Below are positions 21,094-30,252 of a stretch of DNA of 64,000 nt, piece by piece. Location: contig NZ_LR130759.1 in the NCBI RefSeq assembly GCF_900292015.1, forward strand, positions 5,270,001-5,334,000. The letters are read 5' to 3'. Each line of letters starts with the position of its first letter. The stretch's first letter is position 1. The notes under the pieces were generated by a model, which saw nothing but the letters and a program-made list of their open reading frames with translations, searched no databases and had not been told where the DNA came from. The DNA is from Mycobacterium basiliense (GTDB taxonomy: Bacteria; Actinomycetota; Actinomycetes; Mycobacteriales; Mycobacteriaceae). The position numbers and the translations under genes were made by a program.

Positions 21094-22287
21094 GTGCTGG
21101 ATTACGGATTACTGCCGCCAGAAATCAACTCGGCCCGGATATATTCCGGCCCTGGACCCGGGTCGATGCTGGCGGCCGCCACAGCCTGGGATCTACTCGC
21201 CACGGGGTTGGAGTCTTTCTCTCGCGGCTACCGCTCACTGCTCTCTCGGCTGCACGGCGAGGGTTGGTCGGGTAGCGCGGCAGAAGCCATGGCTGGCGCG
21301 GTAGCTCCGTATGCGGCCTGGGCGACAACGGCAAGGGCCCAAGCCGAGGATGCCGGTAGGCGGATTCGGGCCGCTGTGGCGGCGTACGAGGCGGCGCTCG
21401 GTGCAATGGTGCCGCCATCGTTGGTCACGGCCAATCGGACTCGATTGGCAACTTTGGTCGAGACCAACATATTCGGGCAGAACACGACCATGATCGGGGT
21501 TACCGAGGCTGCATATCAGGAGATGTGGGCTCAGGACGTCGCAGCGATGTATCAATATGCCGCGTCCTCGGCGGCCGCGGCTACTCTGACTCCGTTCAGC
21601 GACCCGCCACAGACCACAAGCGCCGCCGGGCAATCCGCCGCGGTCTGCGCCGCAGTGAGCAGTTCGACCGCCGGCTTCACTCAGTCAACCCTGGCTCAGC
21701 TGACCGCAAGCGCACCCCAGCAGCTACAAGCGCTTGCCGGTGCGGGAATTTCGAGCACTTCCGCCCCTTGGCAGGAGTTGGAATCGCTGTTGCTCAAACT
21801 ATTCAGCGATTTCAACACATTTGTCGGACCAATCAACCTCGCCGACGGACTCAGTCGTACATACACGTCAGCAGGAAGCTACGTGTCCGCACTTCTTCGA
21901 TCCAGCGCCCAGTCGGCCGGGACCGCGGCTGCGGCTGCGCAAGGCGCCGCAAAAGCGGCCAGCACTGCGGCCGCTTCAGCTAGCACGCCCGGTGCTGCGC
22001 TTCTCACCACCGGTAGCGCGACTAGCGTTGGGGCGTTGTCTGTCCCGCAGAGTTGGGCAGTGACAGCATCAGCGGCCAGCTCTGCGACCCAGCCGAACTG
22101 GCTGTCCGAGGCAGCCGGCGAGGCTGGCCCGTCCTGGCACGAAGTCTCGGATCCCAACGTGTGGCACGGTGTGCCGTCAACCGGAGTCGGGAGCTCGCCG
22201 GGCTCGTCACTGCGTCCCACGGTCAGCAACGCACTGCGTGTGGCGCCACGCAAGTTCCAAATCCCGCGCCCCGCCTTCGGCGGCTAG
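21094..22287 (+). CDS. PPE family protein, PPE-SVP subgroup
   Basis: 397 aa. The N-terminal PPE domain (about residues 1-175) opens LDYGLLPPEINSARIYSGPG with the Pro-Pro-Glu at residues 8-10. It contains the WxG turn (GEGWSGSAAEAM) and EMWAQDVAAMYQYAA. The C-terminal half has the SVP signature VGALSVPQSWAV (about residue 310) and ends RKFQIPRPAFGG. PPE proteins are exported by ESX systems with a PE partner, but no short PE gene lies upstream here; the PPE pair may use a PE partner encoded elsewhere. The GTG 21094 start is the position expected for the family (a few residues before PPE). The next PPE gene follows 75 bp downstream, so the two are probably an operon. Confidence 0.92.
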   Translation: MLDYGLLPPEINSARIYSGPGPGSMLAAATAWDLLATGLESFSRGYRSLLSRLHGEGWSGSAAEAMAGAVAPYAAWATTARAQAEDAGRRIRAAVAAYEAALGAMVPPSLVTANRTRLATLVETNIFGQNTTMIGVTEAAYQEMWAQDVAAMYQYAASSAAAATLTPFSDPPQTTSAAGQSAAVCAAVSSSTAGFTQSTLAQLTASAPQQLQALAGAGISSTSAPWQELESLLLKLFSDFNTFVGPINLADGLSRTYTSAGSYVSALLRSSAQSAGTAAAAAQGAAKAASTAAASASTPGAALLTTGSATSVGALSVPQSWAVTASAASSATQPNWLSEAAGEAGPSWHEVSDPNVWHGVPSTGVGSSPGSSLRPTVSNALRVAPRKFQIPRPAFGG

Positions 22288-22362
22288 TGGCCGTCTCGGC
22301 ACACAACGTCAAGTCCTACATCGTTACGAGCGAAGGTTGCTCAGATTGAGAAAGGCCGCCCG

Positions 22363-23544
22363 ATGGACGATTTCGGGTTACTACCGCCTGAGATAAATTC
22401 GGCCAGAATGTATTACGGCCCCGGCTCAGCGCCCATGTTGGCTGCGGCGACGGCATGGGATGAGCTTGCCGCGCAACTTGAGCGGTATGTCGCGGGGTGC
22501 TATTCCGTGCTGTCGGCGTTACAGGGACAGACGTGGAGCGGAGCAGCGTCCATAGCTATGTCCAACGCCATGACACCGCAAGCCACCTGGGCAACTGCGA
22601 CCGCCATGCAGGCCGAGCAATCTGCAAGTCAGGCGAGGGCGGCCGCAGCCGCCTATGAGACGGCCTACGCTGCCACCGTTCCACCGACGGCAATTGCGGA
22701 CAACCGCTTGCTATTGTCAATACTGTTGGCCACCAACTACTTCGGGCAAAATTTGCCGGCAATCGCGGCCACCGACACTGCGTACGCAGAGATGTGGGCC
22801 CAAGACGCCGCCGCCATGTACAGTTACGCCACCGCCTCGGCGGCGGCGACCACATTGTCGCCGTTCACCTGGCCGCCACCGTTCACAAACGGTAGCGACC
22901 AGCCTGCTCAGTCGGCCGCTGCAACCCGAGCCGCCAGCGCCTCGAAGATCGAGATCCAGTTAGCCCAGTCACAGCTGATGTCTGTCGTTCCTCATCGCTT
23001 ACCCACCATTGCGGTCGGGCCGATTGCAAATTCCGGCGCGTCGTCCCGCTTTCCGGCCGATGCCTTCTCCGCGATGCTTAGGGTCTTCAAGGACATCGAT
23101 ACCCTCATCGTCGGACCGCTGCAGCCGCTATGGTCGACAACCTATGCAGTGTTTTCAACGGCACAGTTCGTGATCGGGGCTCAGCAGGCCCAACTCCAAG
23201 CGGCTAAAGCTGCGGTTCAGGCGACTACTTCCGGGGTTGCCGCCTCACCGTCGGCAACAGTTCGCGGCCTGGCACTTGCCCGGATGGGCGATGCCGGATC
23301 GCGGGGAGGACTGTCGGTCCCCGCAAGTTGGCCGGCAACAAGTCCGCTCACGGGCAACGCGTCCGGTTCACCATCGTTATCGCACACCGGTTTTCGAGAT
23401 ATTCCCGCCACGTCTGGTTCCCCGACGATCAACACGACCGGCGCAATGCCTATGGCAGGCAACGGACGACGACCCCCGGGCCGCCTCGTGTTGCGCAGCG
23501 GCCGGCACACGTTCAAGATGCCTCGCCCCGTCGTCGGCGGATAG
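22363..23544 (+). CDS. PPE family protein, PPE-SVP subgroup (second of a tandem pair)
   Basis: 393 aa. It opens MDDFGLLPPEINSARMYYGPG with PPE at residues 8-10. WSGAASIAMSNAM and EMWAQDAAAMYSYATASAAA follow in the PPE domain, then an SVP motif GGLSVPASWPA (about residue 308) and a C-terminus FKMPRPVVGG resembling that of its neighbour. GAGAAAGG lies about 8 nt before the ATG. The two genes are diverged paralogues of the same length. The C-terminal region here has more Pro/Ser/Thr. Export through ESX-5 is expected for this subgroup; the function is otherwise unknown. Confidence 0.92.
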   Translation: MDDFGLLPPEINSARMYYGPGSAPMLAAATAWDELAAQLERYVAGCYSVLSALQGQTWSGAASIAMSNAMTPQATWATATAMQAEQSASQARAAAAAYETAYAATVPPTAIADNRLLLSILLATNYFGQNLPAIAATDTAYAEMWAQDAAAMYSYATASAAATTLSPFTWPPPFTNGSDQPAQSAAATRAASASKIEIQLAQSQLMSVVPHRLPTIAVGPIANSGASSRFPADAFSAMLRVFKDIDTLIVGPLQPLWSTTYAVFSTAQFVIGAQQAQLQAAKAAVQATTSGVAASPSATVRGLALARMGDAGSRGGLSVPASWPATSPLTGNASGSPSLSHTGFRDIPATSGSPTINTTGAMPMAGNGRRPPGRLVLRSGRHTFKMPRPVVGG

Positions 23545-23702
23545 ACGGCGCTCACGTCGCGGAACACGGCCTCGGCAGTCGGCCCGGTGCGGGACTGCGT
23601 CAACAGACGTCGACCATCGCGGAGCGCTGTTAGTTGAACTTGCCGGCGAGGGCATGGTTCCCCGAACGCGAAAAGGGACAATCGGATTGCACGTTGGCGA
23701 CG

Positions 23703-24428
23703 CTACCCAAGCGCGACCGGAACTTCTGCGTCTTCACCAGATGTGCGGTCCAGCAGCGGTTGCGCCAGGCCGAGGCAAGCCGCCATCGCGTCTCCGGCCG
23801 CGCCGACCTCGCCCGCGCTGATAGCTATGTAGACGTCTTGATGGCGAGCGATCGACGCGGCTTCATGCTCAGCGTCGCCCGCGTTCATAACCGCCTCGAT
23901 AGCAGGCTTCAGGGTCGTCGTGAACGACCGGAACAGGTCAATCAGAATCGGATTGCGACTTGCCACAGCGATAGCAAGATGGAACTCCAAGTCGGCCTCG
24001 GCGGCGATTCGGGTGTTTTCGAACTCCAACGCCGACCGTCGACGATCTAGAGCCTGCTGCATTCGCTGCAGATCCTCTGCGCTGCGATTCCGAGCGGCCA
24101 TTTTCGCCAACTGAACCTCGAGCACGTTCCTAGCGTCATAGATCTCGGTCATGGTGGCGCGTCGGAGCCGATCGTTCCAGGCGTCCGAAATCGGCGTACC
24201 CACGACGTAGGTGCCCGAGCCTTGCCGCTTGTCCAGCACGCCCGCGTGGGCAAGCACTCGTACCGCTTCGCGAAGCGTCGAGCGGCCAACACCGAGCATG
24301 TCCATCAGCTGGGGTTCGGCAGGCAACTTCGACCCCACAGCAAACACTCCCGTAGAGACCCGCCGCTGTATTTCCTTGACCACCCGGTCAACCAGCCGAG
24401 ATTCCGATCGAGAACCCCTACCTGACAT
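23703..24428 (-). CDS. GntR/FadR-family transcriptional regulator
   Basis: 241 aa. The N-terminal winged helix-turn-helix (about residues 10-77) shows VGSKLPAEPQLMDMLGVGRSTLREAVRVLAHAGVLDKRQGSGTYV, typical of FadR-type GntR proteins. It is followed by an all-helical FCD effector domain with the metal/effector motif DLEFHLAIAVASRNPIL and a later ARHQDVY. It is divergently placed from a TcuA-like flavoprotein gene and separated from it by paired palindromes, so it probably represses that gene in response to a small organic acid. ATG 24428 is preferred over the longer frame to 24503 because TACAAT lies 7 nt before it (leaderless-type start). The ligand cannot be read from the sequence. Confidence 0.88.
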   Translation of the reverse strand: MSGRGSRSESRLVDRVVKEIQRRVSTGVFAVGSKLPAEPQLMDMLGVGRSTLREAVRVLAHAGVLDKRQGSGTYVVGTPISDAWNDRLRRATMTEIYDARNVLEVQLAKMAARNRSAEDLQRMQQALDRRRSALEFENTRIAAEADLEFHLAIAVASRNPILIDLFRSFTTTLKPAIEAVMNAGDAEHEAASIARHQDVYIAISAGEVGAAGDAMAACLGLAQPLLDRTSGEDAEVPVALG

Positions 24429-24435
24429 GCCTGCG

Positions 24436-24441
24436 ATTGTA
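24436..24441 (-). promoter_or_regulatory. -10 box of a leaderless promoter for the GntR gene
   Basis: On the minus strand TACAAT is followed by seven bases (CGCAGGC) and then ATG 24428. No ribosome binding site stands before that ATG, so the mRNA probably starts at or next to the A of the start codon. Confidence 0.6.
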
Positions 24442-24578
24442 TGCCCATGCACGCGCACGGTTAGCAATGGCGGATGACGGCCGCCGGTCTGCGCTGGCGC
24501 CACGACGGTCGCCCGGAGCGAACATTCCCACTCGCTGTCTCGATGGACTCGACTCCACCCGGCGATCCAGGGTCCGTT

Positions 24579-24622
24579 ACCAAGTCATCTGCTGATTATT
24601 GACATTCATCAGATGACTTGGT
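24579..24622. promoter_or_regulatory. Paired palindromic operator between the GntR and flavoprotein genes
   Basis: A 17-bp inverted repeat with one mismatch (24579-24595 and 24606-24622, 10-bp spacer). Each arm contains its own short palindrome: TCATCTGCTGA (24585-24595, one mismatch) and TCATCAGATGA (24606-24616, perfect). The centres are 21 bp apart, two helical turns, as for two GntR dimers bound on one face. The second site lies about 40 bp before the flavoprotein start. Confidence 0.65.
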
Positions 24623-24657
24623 TCACTCATGGGAACGAAACTGAAAGGAGGGCCACC

Positions 24658-26130
24658 ATGCCCGGGGTGACCAACAGAGTGATCGTTGTTGGAGCGGGAA
24701 ACGCAGCGTTGGTCGCGGCAATCGCTGCCCGAGAAGGCGGGGCCGAGGTGCATGTCCTCGAAAAGGCGTCCGAGGAGGAGATGGGCGGCAACACCCGCTA
24801 TACACCCGGGCTCGTCAGATTTGCATTTGCCGACCCGGCAATAGTGCTCGATCTTCTGCCCGACATTGCGCCGGAGGAGCGCGAAACCATCAGCATCGAG
24901 CCGTACCCCGCGGAAGCCTACGCCGCGACGATCCACCGCCTCGGGCAGGACGAAGGCGACCCGGAGCTCGTCGGGTGGCTTGTTTCCGAAAGCTACGACA
25001 TGATCCGGTGGTTGACCGAGCGGGGCGTGCAGTGGGAGCTGGCGGATATGCTCAGCTCCGCCTCGCCGGAACGACGCAGCTACTACGGAGGTCTGGTCAT
25101 TCAGGCCAAGAACGGCGGCGAAGGCCTGATCCGGAGCGAACTGGCGAAGGCACACGAACTAGGCGTCGAAATTCATTACGGCACAGCAGGAGTTCGGCTG
25201 CTCACCGATGACAGCGGGGTAATAGGCGTCGTCGCGCGAGGACCCGACGGCCACTACCGGGACTGGCTGGGCAAGGTCATACTCGGATCCGGCGGCTTTG
25301 AGGCGAGTCCGAGGTTGCGGACAAAATACCTCGGCGAGAAGTGGGGGCGAATCAAGGTTCGCGGCACCCGCCACAACACTGGCAAGCTGCTGACGGCCGC
25401 ACTCGATGTCGGTGCGCAACCATACGGGCAACTGTCCGGCTGCCATGTCGCTCCGGTCGACATCGCGGCACCAGATCAACAGCCACTGGACGTGCCGGAC
25501 CGCACACTCGCCACTCTCATCAACTTCCGGGTCGGGATCTGTGTCAACAGTCAGGGCAGGCGCTACTTCGATGAGGGCCAAGGTGTTCCGTCGGAGGTGT
25601 ATGTCATCGCCGGACGCTCCACCCTCGAGCAACCTGGAGCAATTGGGTGGCAGATCTTCGACGCCAACGGCGTGAAATATCTTGACGAGAAATACGATGC
25701 GGCTACGCGCATCGAAGCAAACACGCTCGCTGAACTCGCCGATCTGGCCGGCATCGACGTCGACGGTTTTGTCCGCACAGTTGCGCAGTACAACGCGTCG
25801 ATTCGTGACGATCGTGAGTTCGACCTGTCCTGCCGCGACGGGAAGGCCACAGTCGGTATCACTCCGCCCAAGTCGAATTGGGCGGCACCGATCGAGAGCG
25901 GTCCGTTCGTAGCGTTTCCGACCACCGGGGGAATTACCTTCACCTTTGGCGGCATCAAGGTGGACACCTCGTCGCGCGCGCTCGACGCCGCTAACCAACC
26001 GATCCCGGGGCTGTACGCGATTGGCGAGCTAACCGGTGGGTTCTTCTACCACCACTACCCCGCTGGTACCGGGCTCATCCGAGGCGCCATCACTGGCCGA
26101 GCCGCCGGCTACCACGCCGCACTACCATGA
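24658..26130 (+). CDS. FAD-dependent dehydrogenase, tricarballylate dehydrogenase (TcuA)-like
   Basis: 490 aa flavoprotein of the fumarate reductase/succinate dehydrogenase family. The FAD Rossmann motif VGAGNAALVAA starts at residue 11, and the ribose-binding Glu is E35 (HVLEKA). MGGNTRYTPG follows, then ILGSGGFEASPRLR, TGGITFTFGGIKVD, and the C-terminal FAD loop YAIGELTGGFFYHHYPAGTGLIRGAITGRAAG. The lack of a signal peptide suggests a cytosolic oxidase of a carboxylic acid or related substrate. Annotation as TcuA-like rests on overall pattern; a 3-ketosteroid dehydrogenase-like role is an alternative. The start is ATG 24658, with AAGGAGG 6 nt upstream; the frame is open from 24613 across the operator. 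It is probably controlled by the divergent GntR regulator. Confidence 0.82.
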   Translation: MPGVTNRVIVVGAGNAALVAAIAAREGGAEVHVLEKASEEEMGGNTRYTPGLVRFAFADPAIVLDLLPDIAPEERETISIEPYPAEAYAATIHRLGQDEGDPELVGWLVSESYDMIRWLTERGVQWELADMLSSASPERRSYYGGLVIQAKNGGEGLIRSELAKAHELGVEIHYGTAGVRLLTDDSGVIGVVARGPDGHYRDWLGKVILGSGGFEASPRLRTKYLGEKWGRIKVRGTRHNTGKLLTAALDVGAQPYGQLSGCHVAPVDIAAPDQQPLDVPDRTLATLINFRVGICVNSQGRRYFDEGQGVPSEVYVIAGRSTLEQPGAIGWQIFDANGVKYLDEKYDAATRIEANTLAELADLAGIDVDGFVRTVAQYNASIRDDREFDLSCRDGKATVGITPPKSNWAAPIESGPFVAFPTTGGITFTFGGIKVDTSSRALDAANQPIPGLYAIGELTGGFFYHHYPAGTGLIRGAITGRAAGYHAALP

Positions 26131-26238
26131 ATCCCCACGTCGCGTCGCCGTGGCGATAGCTGAATTCCCTTTTCCTACATAGCATTCAGAATTCGCGATG
26201 CTGGGTAAGATCCGCCCCGCACACGGAGTCTGTGCGGT

Positions 26239-26288
26239 GTCCACATCACCGGTGGCGGGCAACGGAGCTAGCCACCGGTGATGTGGAC
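26239..26288. terminator. Perfect 18-bp hairpin downstream of the flavoprotein gene
   Basis: GTCCACATCACCGGTGGC (26239-26256) and its exact complement (26271-26288) enclose a 14-nt loop. It starts 108 bp after the flavoprotein stop and has no T-tract. A bidirectional terminator is the simplest reading; a protein-binding site or a mobile-element end cannot be excluded. Confidence 0.6.
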
Positions 26289-26339
26289 GCATAGTCAGCC
26301 CGCTCACACCCAACGATCGGCATAGCTGTCTGAGCTCAT

Positions 26340-26369
26340 TTCAACTACCAGAAATTCAACTACCAGAAA
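26340..26369 (+). repeat. Perfect tandem 15-bp direct repeat
   Basis: TTCAACTACCAGAAA occurs twice with no gap. The second copy runs into AGAAAGGA, which serves as the ribosome site of the small frame at 26379. It may be a duplicated regulatory half-site or a replication slip. Confidence 0.8.
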
Positions 26370-26378
26370 GGATTCGCC

Positions 26379-26634
26379 ATGACACACGCCATGTCGTCAT
26401 CCGATCTCCATTTTCATGCATCATCGCCTGCTCCTTACTCCGAACAACTAGCGACCATCTCGGCCCAGGCGAGGTACTTCTACATCTTTATGCCCGTGCC
26501 GGGTCTTAGCTCCCGCTCGCGGACGATTTGCCTGCGGCTATCCGCGAAGCCAGCCGCGTTGCACCCGGGCGCTCGATACGGGCGATTTCGCCCGCTTCGA
26601 CTACTTCCCAAACACCGCGATCCTGACCTTTTGA
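26379..26634 (+). pseudogene. Possible decayed small gene before the TetR regulator
   Basis: A good ribosome site (AGAAAGGA, 7 nt) precedes ATG 26379, which opens MTHAMSSSDLHFHASS. Coding-like segments then continue in other frames: LADDLPAAIREASRVAPG (about 26516-26570) and LDTGDFARFDYFPNTAILTF ending at TGA 26632. That pattern fits a protein of about 80 aa broken by two frameshifts. The intact frame from 26379 runs on to 26759 into Arg-rich noncoding-like sequence and the TetR gene. I do not recognise the family. Confidence 0.35.
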
Positions 26635-26742
26635 ACACTGCCAGGCACGGCCGACGCAAGTTCCACCGATCGGTCGGCGGGCGCAGGCGAACCACCCACT
26701 ATCGACTGGTCGTGCGGCAGCTGACACACCAAGGAGAAAAAC

Positions 26743-27327
26743 ATGCCCCGGCCCCCTAATCCGCGGGCTCGCACTAAGCTCCTTGTCGCCGGTCTGCAGC
26801 TCTTCCGACTGCACGGGGTCAAGGCCACCGGTGTCAAGGAGATTGCTGAGCGCGCAGAAGTCCCCAAAGGCTCCTTCTACAGCTATTACTCCAGTAAGGA
26901 CGAGTTCGTGGTGGGCGTACTCGAATACTGCTGGACCGAGCTGGAGCACGAGGTGGGTCCGCTGCTGCGAACCAAACAGCCGCCGTTGGAACGCCTTACA
27001 ACATACTTTCGCGCCCTGGCCGACGATTACGAACGTCACGCGTACCTGTTGGGTGGCTTGCTAGGCAATGTCGGATTGGAGTTGGCGGCATCCAGCACCG
27101 TCGTCGCCGATCGCATGCGCACAATCATGACCATGTGGGAAAAGCGGCTTGCCGCCGTTTTTACCCACGACGACGAGAGCAAACGCCGCGAAGTGGCGGC
27201 GCTGATCATCGAGGCGTGGGAAGGCGCGGTGTTCCGCGCGAAGATCGATGGCTCCGACAAGCCCTATGCACGATTCGAGGCGGTCACCCTGCCCCTTCTT
27301 ACCGACCTATGTGAGGGCGAGACCTAG
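26743..27327 (+). CDS. TetR/AcrR-family transcriptional regulator
   Basis: 194 aa. The N-terminal helix-turn-helix covers about residues 8-55: TKLLVAGLQLFRLHGVKATGVKEIAERAEVPKGSFYSYYSSKDEF, the standard TetR pattern with recognition helix KGSFYSYY. The C-terminal ligand domain (about 60-194) is helical, with LERLTTYFRALADDYERHAYLLGGLLGNVGLELA, as in the AcrR/YxaF-like subgroup. AAGGAGAAAAAC directly precedes the ATG. A 10-bp palindrome ACCGATCGGT (26665-26674) lies 70 bp upstream and may be its own operator. Regulators of this type control nearby oxidoreductase or efflux genes. The target is not evident: the adjacent upstream frame is decayed and the next gene is a PE_PGRS. Confidence 0.88.
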   Translation: MPRPPNPRARTKLLVAGLQLFRLHGVKATGVKEIAERAEVPKGSFYSYYSSKDEFVVGVLEYCWTELEHEVGPLLRTKQPPLERLTTYFRALADDYERHAYLLGGLLGNVGLELAASSTVVADRMRTIMTMWEKRLAAVFTHDDESKRREVAALIIEAWEGAVFRAKIDGSDKPYARFEAVTLPLLTDLCEGET

Positions 27328-27578
27328 CCGGCGCCATCGGTTACGTCCGCGGAGTCTGTTACGGGTCGCGGCTGGCCGTGTCTCGGGGCGGTCATCGCGT
27401 GTGTCAACCACATCCTCCCGCCTGTCCCAGACGTGTCCCTGGCACACCCGGCGGTCGACCTTGACACAACCGTGAACCCGGCGAAGCACCAAGCGTCCGC
27501 CATTGTCGACCAACGATCCGGGACTCCGCAGACGCATGTCAAACAATAGTTAATCCAGCGTGTGCGAGTTACCCAATT

Positions 27579-27595
27579 AATAGTTAGTCGGTCAC
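27579..27595. promoter_or_regulatory. PE_PGRS-associated operator-like motif, copy 1
   Basis: AATAGTTAGTCGGTCAC; its complement GTGACCGACTAACTATT fits TGACCGnCTGrCTATT at all but one position. It lies about 120 bp before the PE_PGRS start at 27716 in an AT-rich island of a GC-rich genome. Confidence 0.5.
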
Positions 27596-27715
27596 TTTGA
27601 TATTTTCACGTGCTTTTCTACAGATCGACGCAAACTCGCCTTCCACGCGATCGCATGAATGTAATGTCGCTCACAATTCCAGGAATGTAGACCCTACAGT
27701 CGATCGGAGGCGAGG

Positions 27716-29683
27716 ATGTTCCCGTTTGTTATCGCCGCGCCGGAGGCATTGGTGGCAGCGTCGCAGGATTTGTCCGGGATCGGTTCGACTATCGAAGCCG
27801 CTAATGCCGCGGCCGCGGGTTCGACAACGCAGGTGGTGTCGGCGGCTCAGGACGAAGTCTCGACGGCAATCGTGCGGTTGTTTAGCGGCTATGCCCGGGA
27901 GTACCAGGCGATCAGCGCGCAAATGGGCTTGTTTCATACCCAGTTTGTGCAGGCGTTGACTCGCGGTGGGAATTCGTATGGCCTCGCCGAGGCGGCCAAC
28001 GTAGCGCCGTTACAGATTCTTGAGCAAGAGGTACTACGCGTGATCAACGCCCCCACCAACGCGTTGCTGGGGCGCCCGCTGATCGGCGATGGAGCAAACG
28101 GGCCTGCTGGGACCGGGGCCAGTGGCGGGGCCGGCGGGATCTTGTACGGCAACGGCGGCAACGGCGGAAGCGGTGCAGCCGGACAAGCCGGCGGGAATGG
28201 CGGCGCCGCCGGACTGTTCGGCAACGGCGGCAACGGCGGAAGCGGCGGCACCGGCGCCGCCGGCGGAAACGGCGGGAATGGCGGCTGGCTCTTTGGTAGC
28301 GGTGGGGCCGGTGGCAACGGCGGGACCGGCGCATCCAGTGTCCCGGGTGGAAGCGGTGGCGCCGGTGGCGCCGCCGGACTGTGGGGTAACGGCGGCGCCG
28401 GCGGACAAGGCGGACAGGGGGCGGACACGCCCGGTGACGGCGGCAGCGCGGGCGCCGGCGGTTCCGGCGGTGTCGGCGGCGTGATTCACGGCCGCGGCGG
28501 GGACGGCGGCGCCGGCGGAGACGGCGGACTTGGCCAGGGCGCCAACTCCACAGGCGGCACCGGCGGCGACGGCGGGATCGGTGGCGCCGGCCGTGGGCTG
28601 TGGGGCCATGGCGGCGCCGGCGGACAAGGCGGGCACGGCGGGGAAGGCGGCGACGTCGGCGGCGCTGGCGGAGCTGGCGGAGCTGGCGGCGGCAGCCACG
28701 GGCTGTGGGGCAATGGCGGTGCCGGCGGGCAAGGCGGGCAAGGGGGTGACGGCACCGTCACCCACGGGGCCAGCGGCGCGGGCGGGGCCGGCGGCGATGT
28801 CTGGCTGATCGGCCAAGGCGGAGCCGGCGGGGATGGTGGGCCATTTGGCGGTGGCGGCGGTCCAGGTGGCGCGGGTGGTTCCGTCGGTCTGATCGGCAGC
28901 GGCGGGGCCGGCGGAAATGGTGGGCTCCTTGCGGCCGGTGGTACCGGAGGCACCGCCGGGCTGATCGGCAACGGAGGCGCCGGCGGGCAAGGCGGGATCG
29001 GCGGTGGCAACGGCGGGACCGGCGGCGACGCCAGGTTGCTTGGCAACGGCGGCGCCGGCGGAGGCGGCGGGGACGGCGGCTCCGGTCGCGACGGTGGCCT
29101 GGGCGGTGCTGGCGGTGCGGGCGGCCAATTCCTGGGCGATGGCGGATCCGGCGGCGACGGTGGAGACGTCGCCTTCACATTCGGCACTGGTGGGGCCGGC
29201 GGGGCTGGCGGGGCCGCCAAGCTTATCGGCCACGGCGGGTCGGGTGGCGCCGGCGGGCACAGCGGCTTGGCGACGGCCCTCACAGGCGCGCCCGGCGCCG
29301 GCGGGGGCGCCGGAGGCGCCGGCGGGCAATTGTTCGGCAACGGCGGCAACGGCGGAGCCGGCGGTGACGGCGGAGCGGCCAACGCGACCGGCGGGAACGG
29401 AGGCGCTGGCGGTAACGGCGGTTCGGCCGGCCTCATCGGCAACGCCGGTTCGGGTGGGAACGGCGGAGACGGCGGAAACGACACAAACCCCAGCACCGGT
29501 GGGGATGGCGGGCGCGGGGGTGATGGCGGTAAGGCGAGCCTGATCGGTAACGGCGGCGACGGCGGCGAGGGCGGCAACGGTGGAGTCGCCGGCGGCGCAG
29601 GTGGAGGCGGCGGAACCGGCGGCGTCGGCGGGACACTGCTAGGCCAGCCGGGTCAGCCGGGTTCCACTGGCACGCCTGGCTGA
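27716..29683 (+). CDS. PE_PGRS family protein (655 aa)
   Basis: PE domain at about residues 1-95, [21 protein letters not shown] to [19 protein letters not shown]. The PGRS linker [22 protein letters not shown] follows, then about 530 residues of GGX repeats of the classic GNGGAGGxGG kind with interspersed LIGNGG and LFGNGG blocks. It ends [13 protein letters not shown]. The ribosome site GGAGGCGAGG immediately precedes ATG 27716. The protein is intact and of ordinary size for the family. Export through a type VII system and location in the envelope are family knowledge. No C-terminal non-PGRS domain is present. It has the shared upstream motif at 27579. Confidence 0.93.
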   Translation: MFPFVIAAPEALVAASQDLSGIGSTIEAANAAAAGSTTQVVSAAQDEVSTAIVRLFSGYAREYQAISAQMGLFHTQFVQALTRGGNSYGLAEAANVAPLQILEQEVLRVINAPTNALLGRPLIGDGANGPAGTGASGGAGGILYGNGGNGGSGAAGQAGGNGGAAGLFGNGGNGGSGGTGAAGGNGGNGGWLFGSGGAGGNGGTGASSVPGGSGGAGGAAGLWGNGGAGGQGGQGADTPGDGGSAGAGGSGGVGGVIHGRGGDGGAGGDGGLGQGANSTGGTGGDGGIGGAGRGLWGHGGAGGQGGHGGEGGDVGGAGGAGGAGGGSHGLWGNGGAGGQGGQGGDGTVTHGASGAGGAGGDVWLIGQGGAGGDGGPFGGGGGPGGAGGSVGLIGSGGAGGNGGLLAAGGTGGTAGLIGNGGAGGQGGIGGGNGGTGGDARLLGNGGAGGGGGDGGSGRDGGLGGAGGAGGQFLGDGGSGGDGGDVAFTFGTGGAGGAGGAAKLIGHGGSGGAGGHSGLATALTGAPGAGGGAGGAGGQLFGNGGNGGAGGDGGAANATGGNGGAGGNGGSAGLIGNAGSGGNGGDGGNDTNPSTGGDGGRGGDGGKASLIGNGGDGGEGGNGGVAGGAGGGGGTGGVGGTLLGQPGQPGSTGTPG

Positions 29684-30252
29684 GCAGCACGTCGCGGCGC
29701 TGTCATGCGGTTCGATCGGCAGGTGCCACGGCTTCCGGCTGGGCTGACATGGGTCGCGCGATATCAGGTGGTGGCTCCTCACGTTGGAATTGCATTGCAC
29801 ATCTGCAGCTATCGACGGAGCTGCCCTTGTGCGTGACCCAAACTGGGCCCATTGCGTGAGACCGCTCCAGATGACGGGAATTTTTGCCTTGAGTTGATCA
29901 AGGCTCAACACGGAGTCCGGCAGCGGCAACACCGGGCGATACGTGTTGGCAACGCTGGTCTGAGCTGAGCGGACGAGCAAGGTTAGTCACTGGCAGAAGC
30001 GACCGTCTGTCGTTCCCGGCGTTGTTCGCGTTTCCGTCGGCGACGACACATTCGGTGTCCGCCCGTACTGTGCGTCTTCTTTCTGGCTAGTGGGGCACGT
30101 CGCGAGGTGAAATAGCTAGTAGGTCCTCTGCGCAGCGCTGGTTTACCCGCACGCTCATGTCGTCGTTTTGCTGAAACCGGATAGCGGCACCTGCCACGCA
30201 GACCACGCGAAATACACGTAAGGGGGACCACTCGGCGGATATAGCTGGCGTG
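29684..30252. other. 569-bp stretch without a supported gene
   Basis: No frame with coding character on either strand beyond short pieces. A minus-strand fragment reading MSVRVNQRCAEDLLAISP (near 30100-30160) looks protein-like but lacks a ribosome site and continuation, so I leave it uncalled. The minus-strand PAS gene ends at 30253. Confidence 0.45.

Noticed and set aside
29983..30231. Arg-rich minus-strand frame between PE_PGRS and the PAS gene
   Set aside because: Translation is basic low-complexity; no start signal. A short neighbouring fragment (MSVRVNQRCAED) looked protein-like but too short to support.
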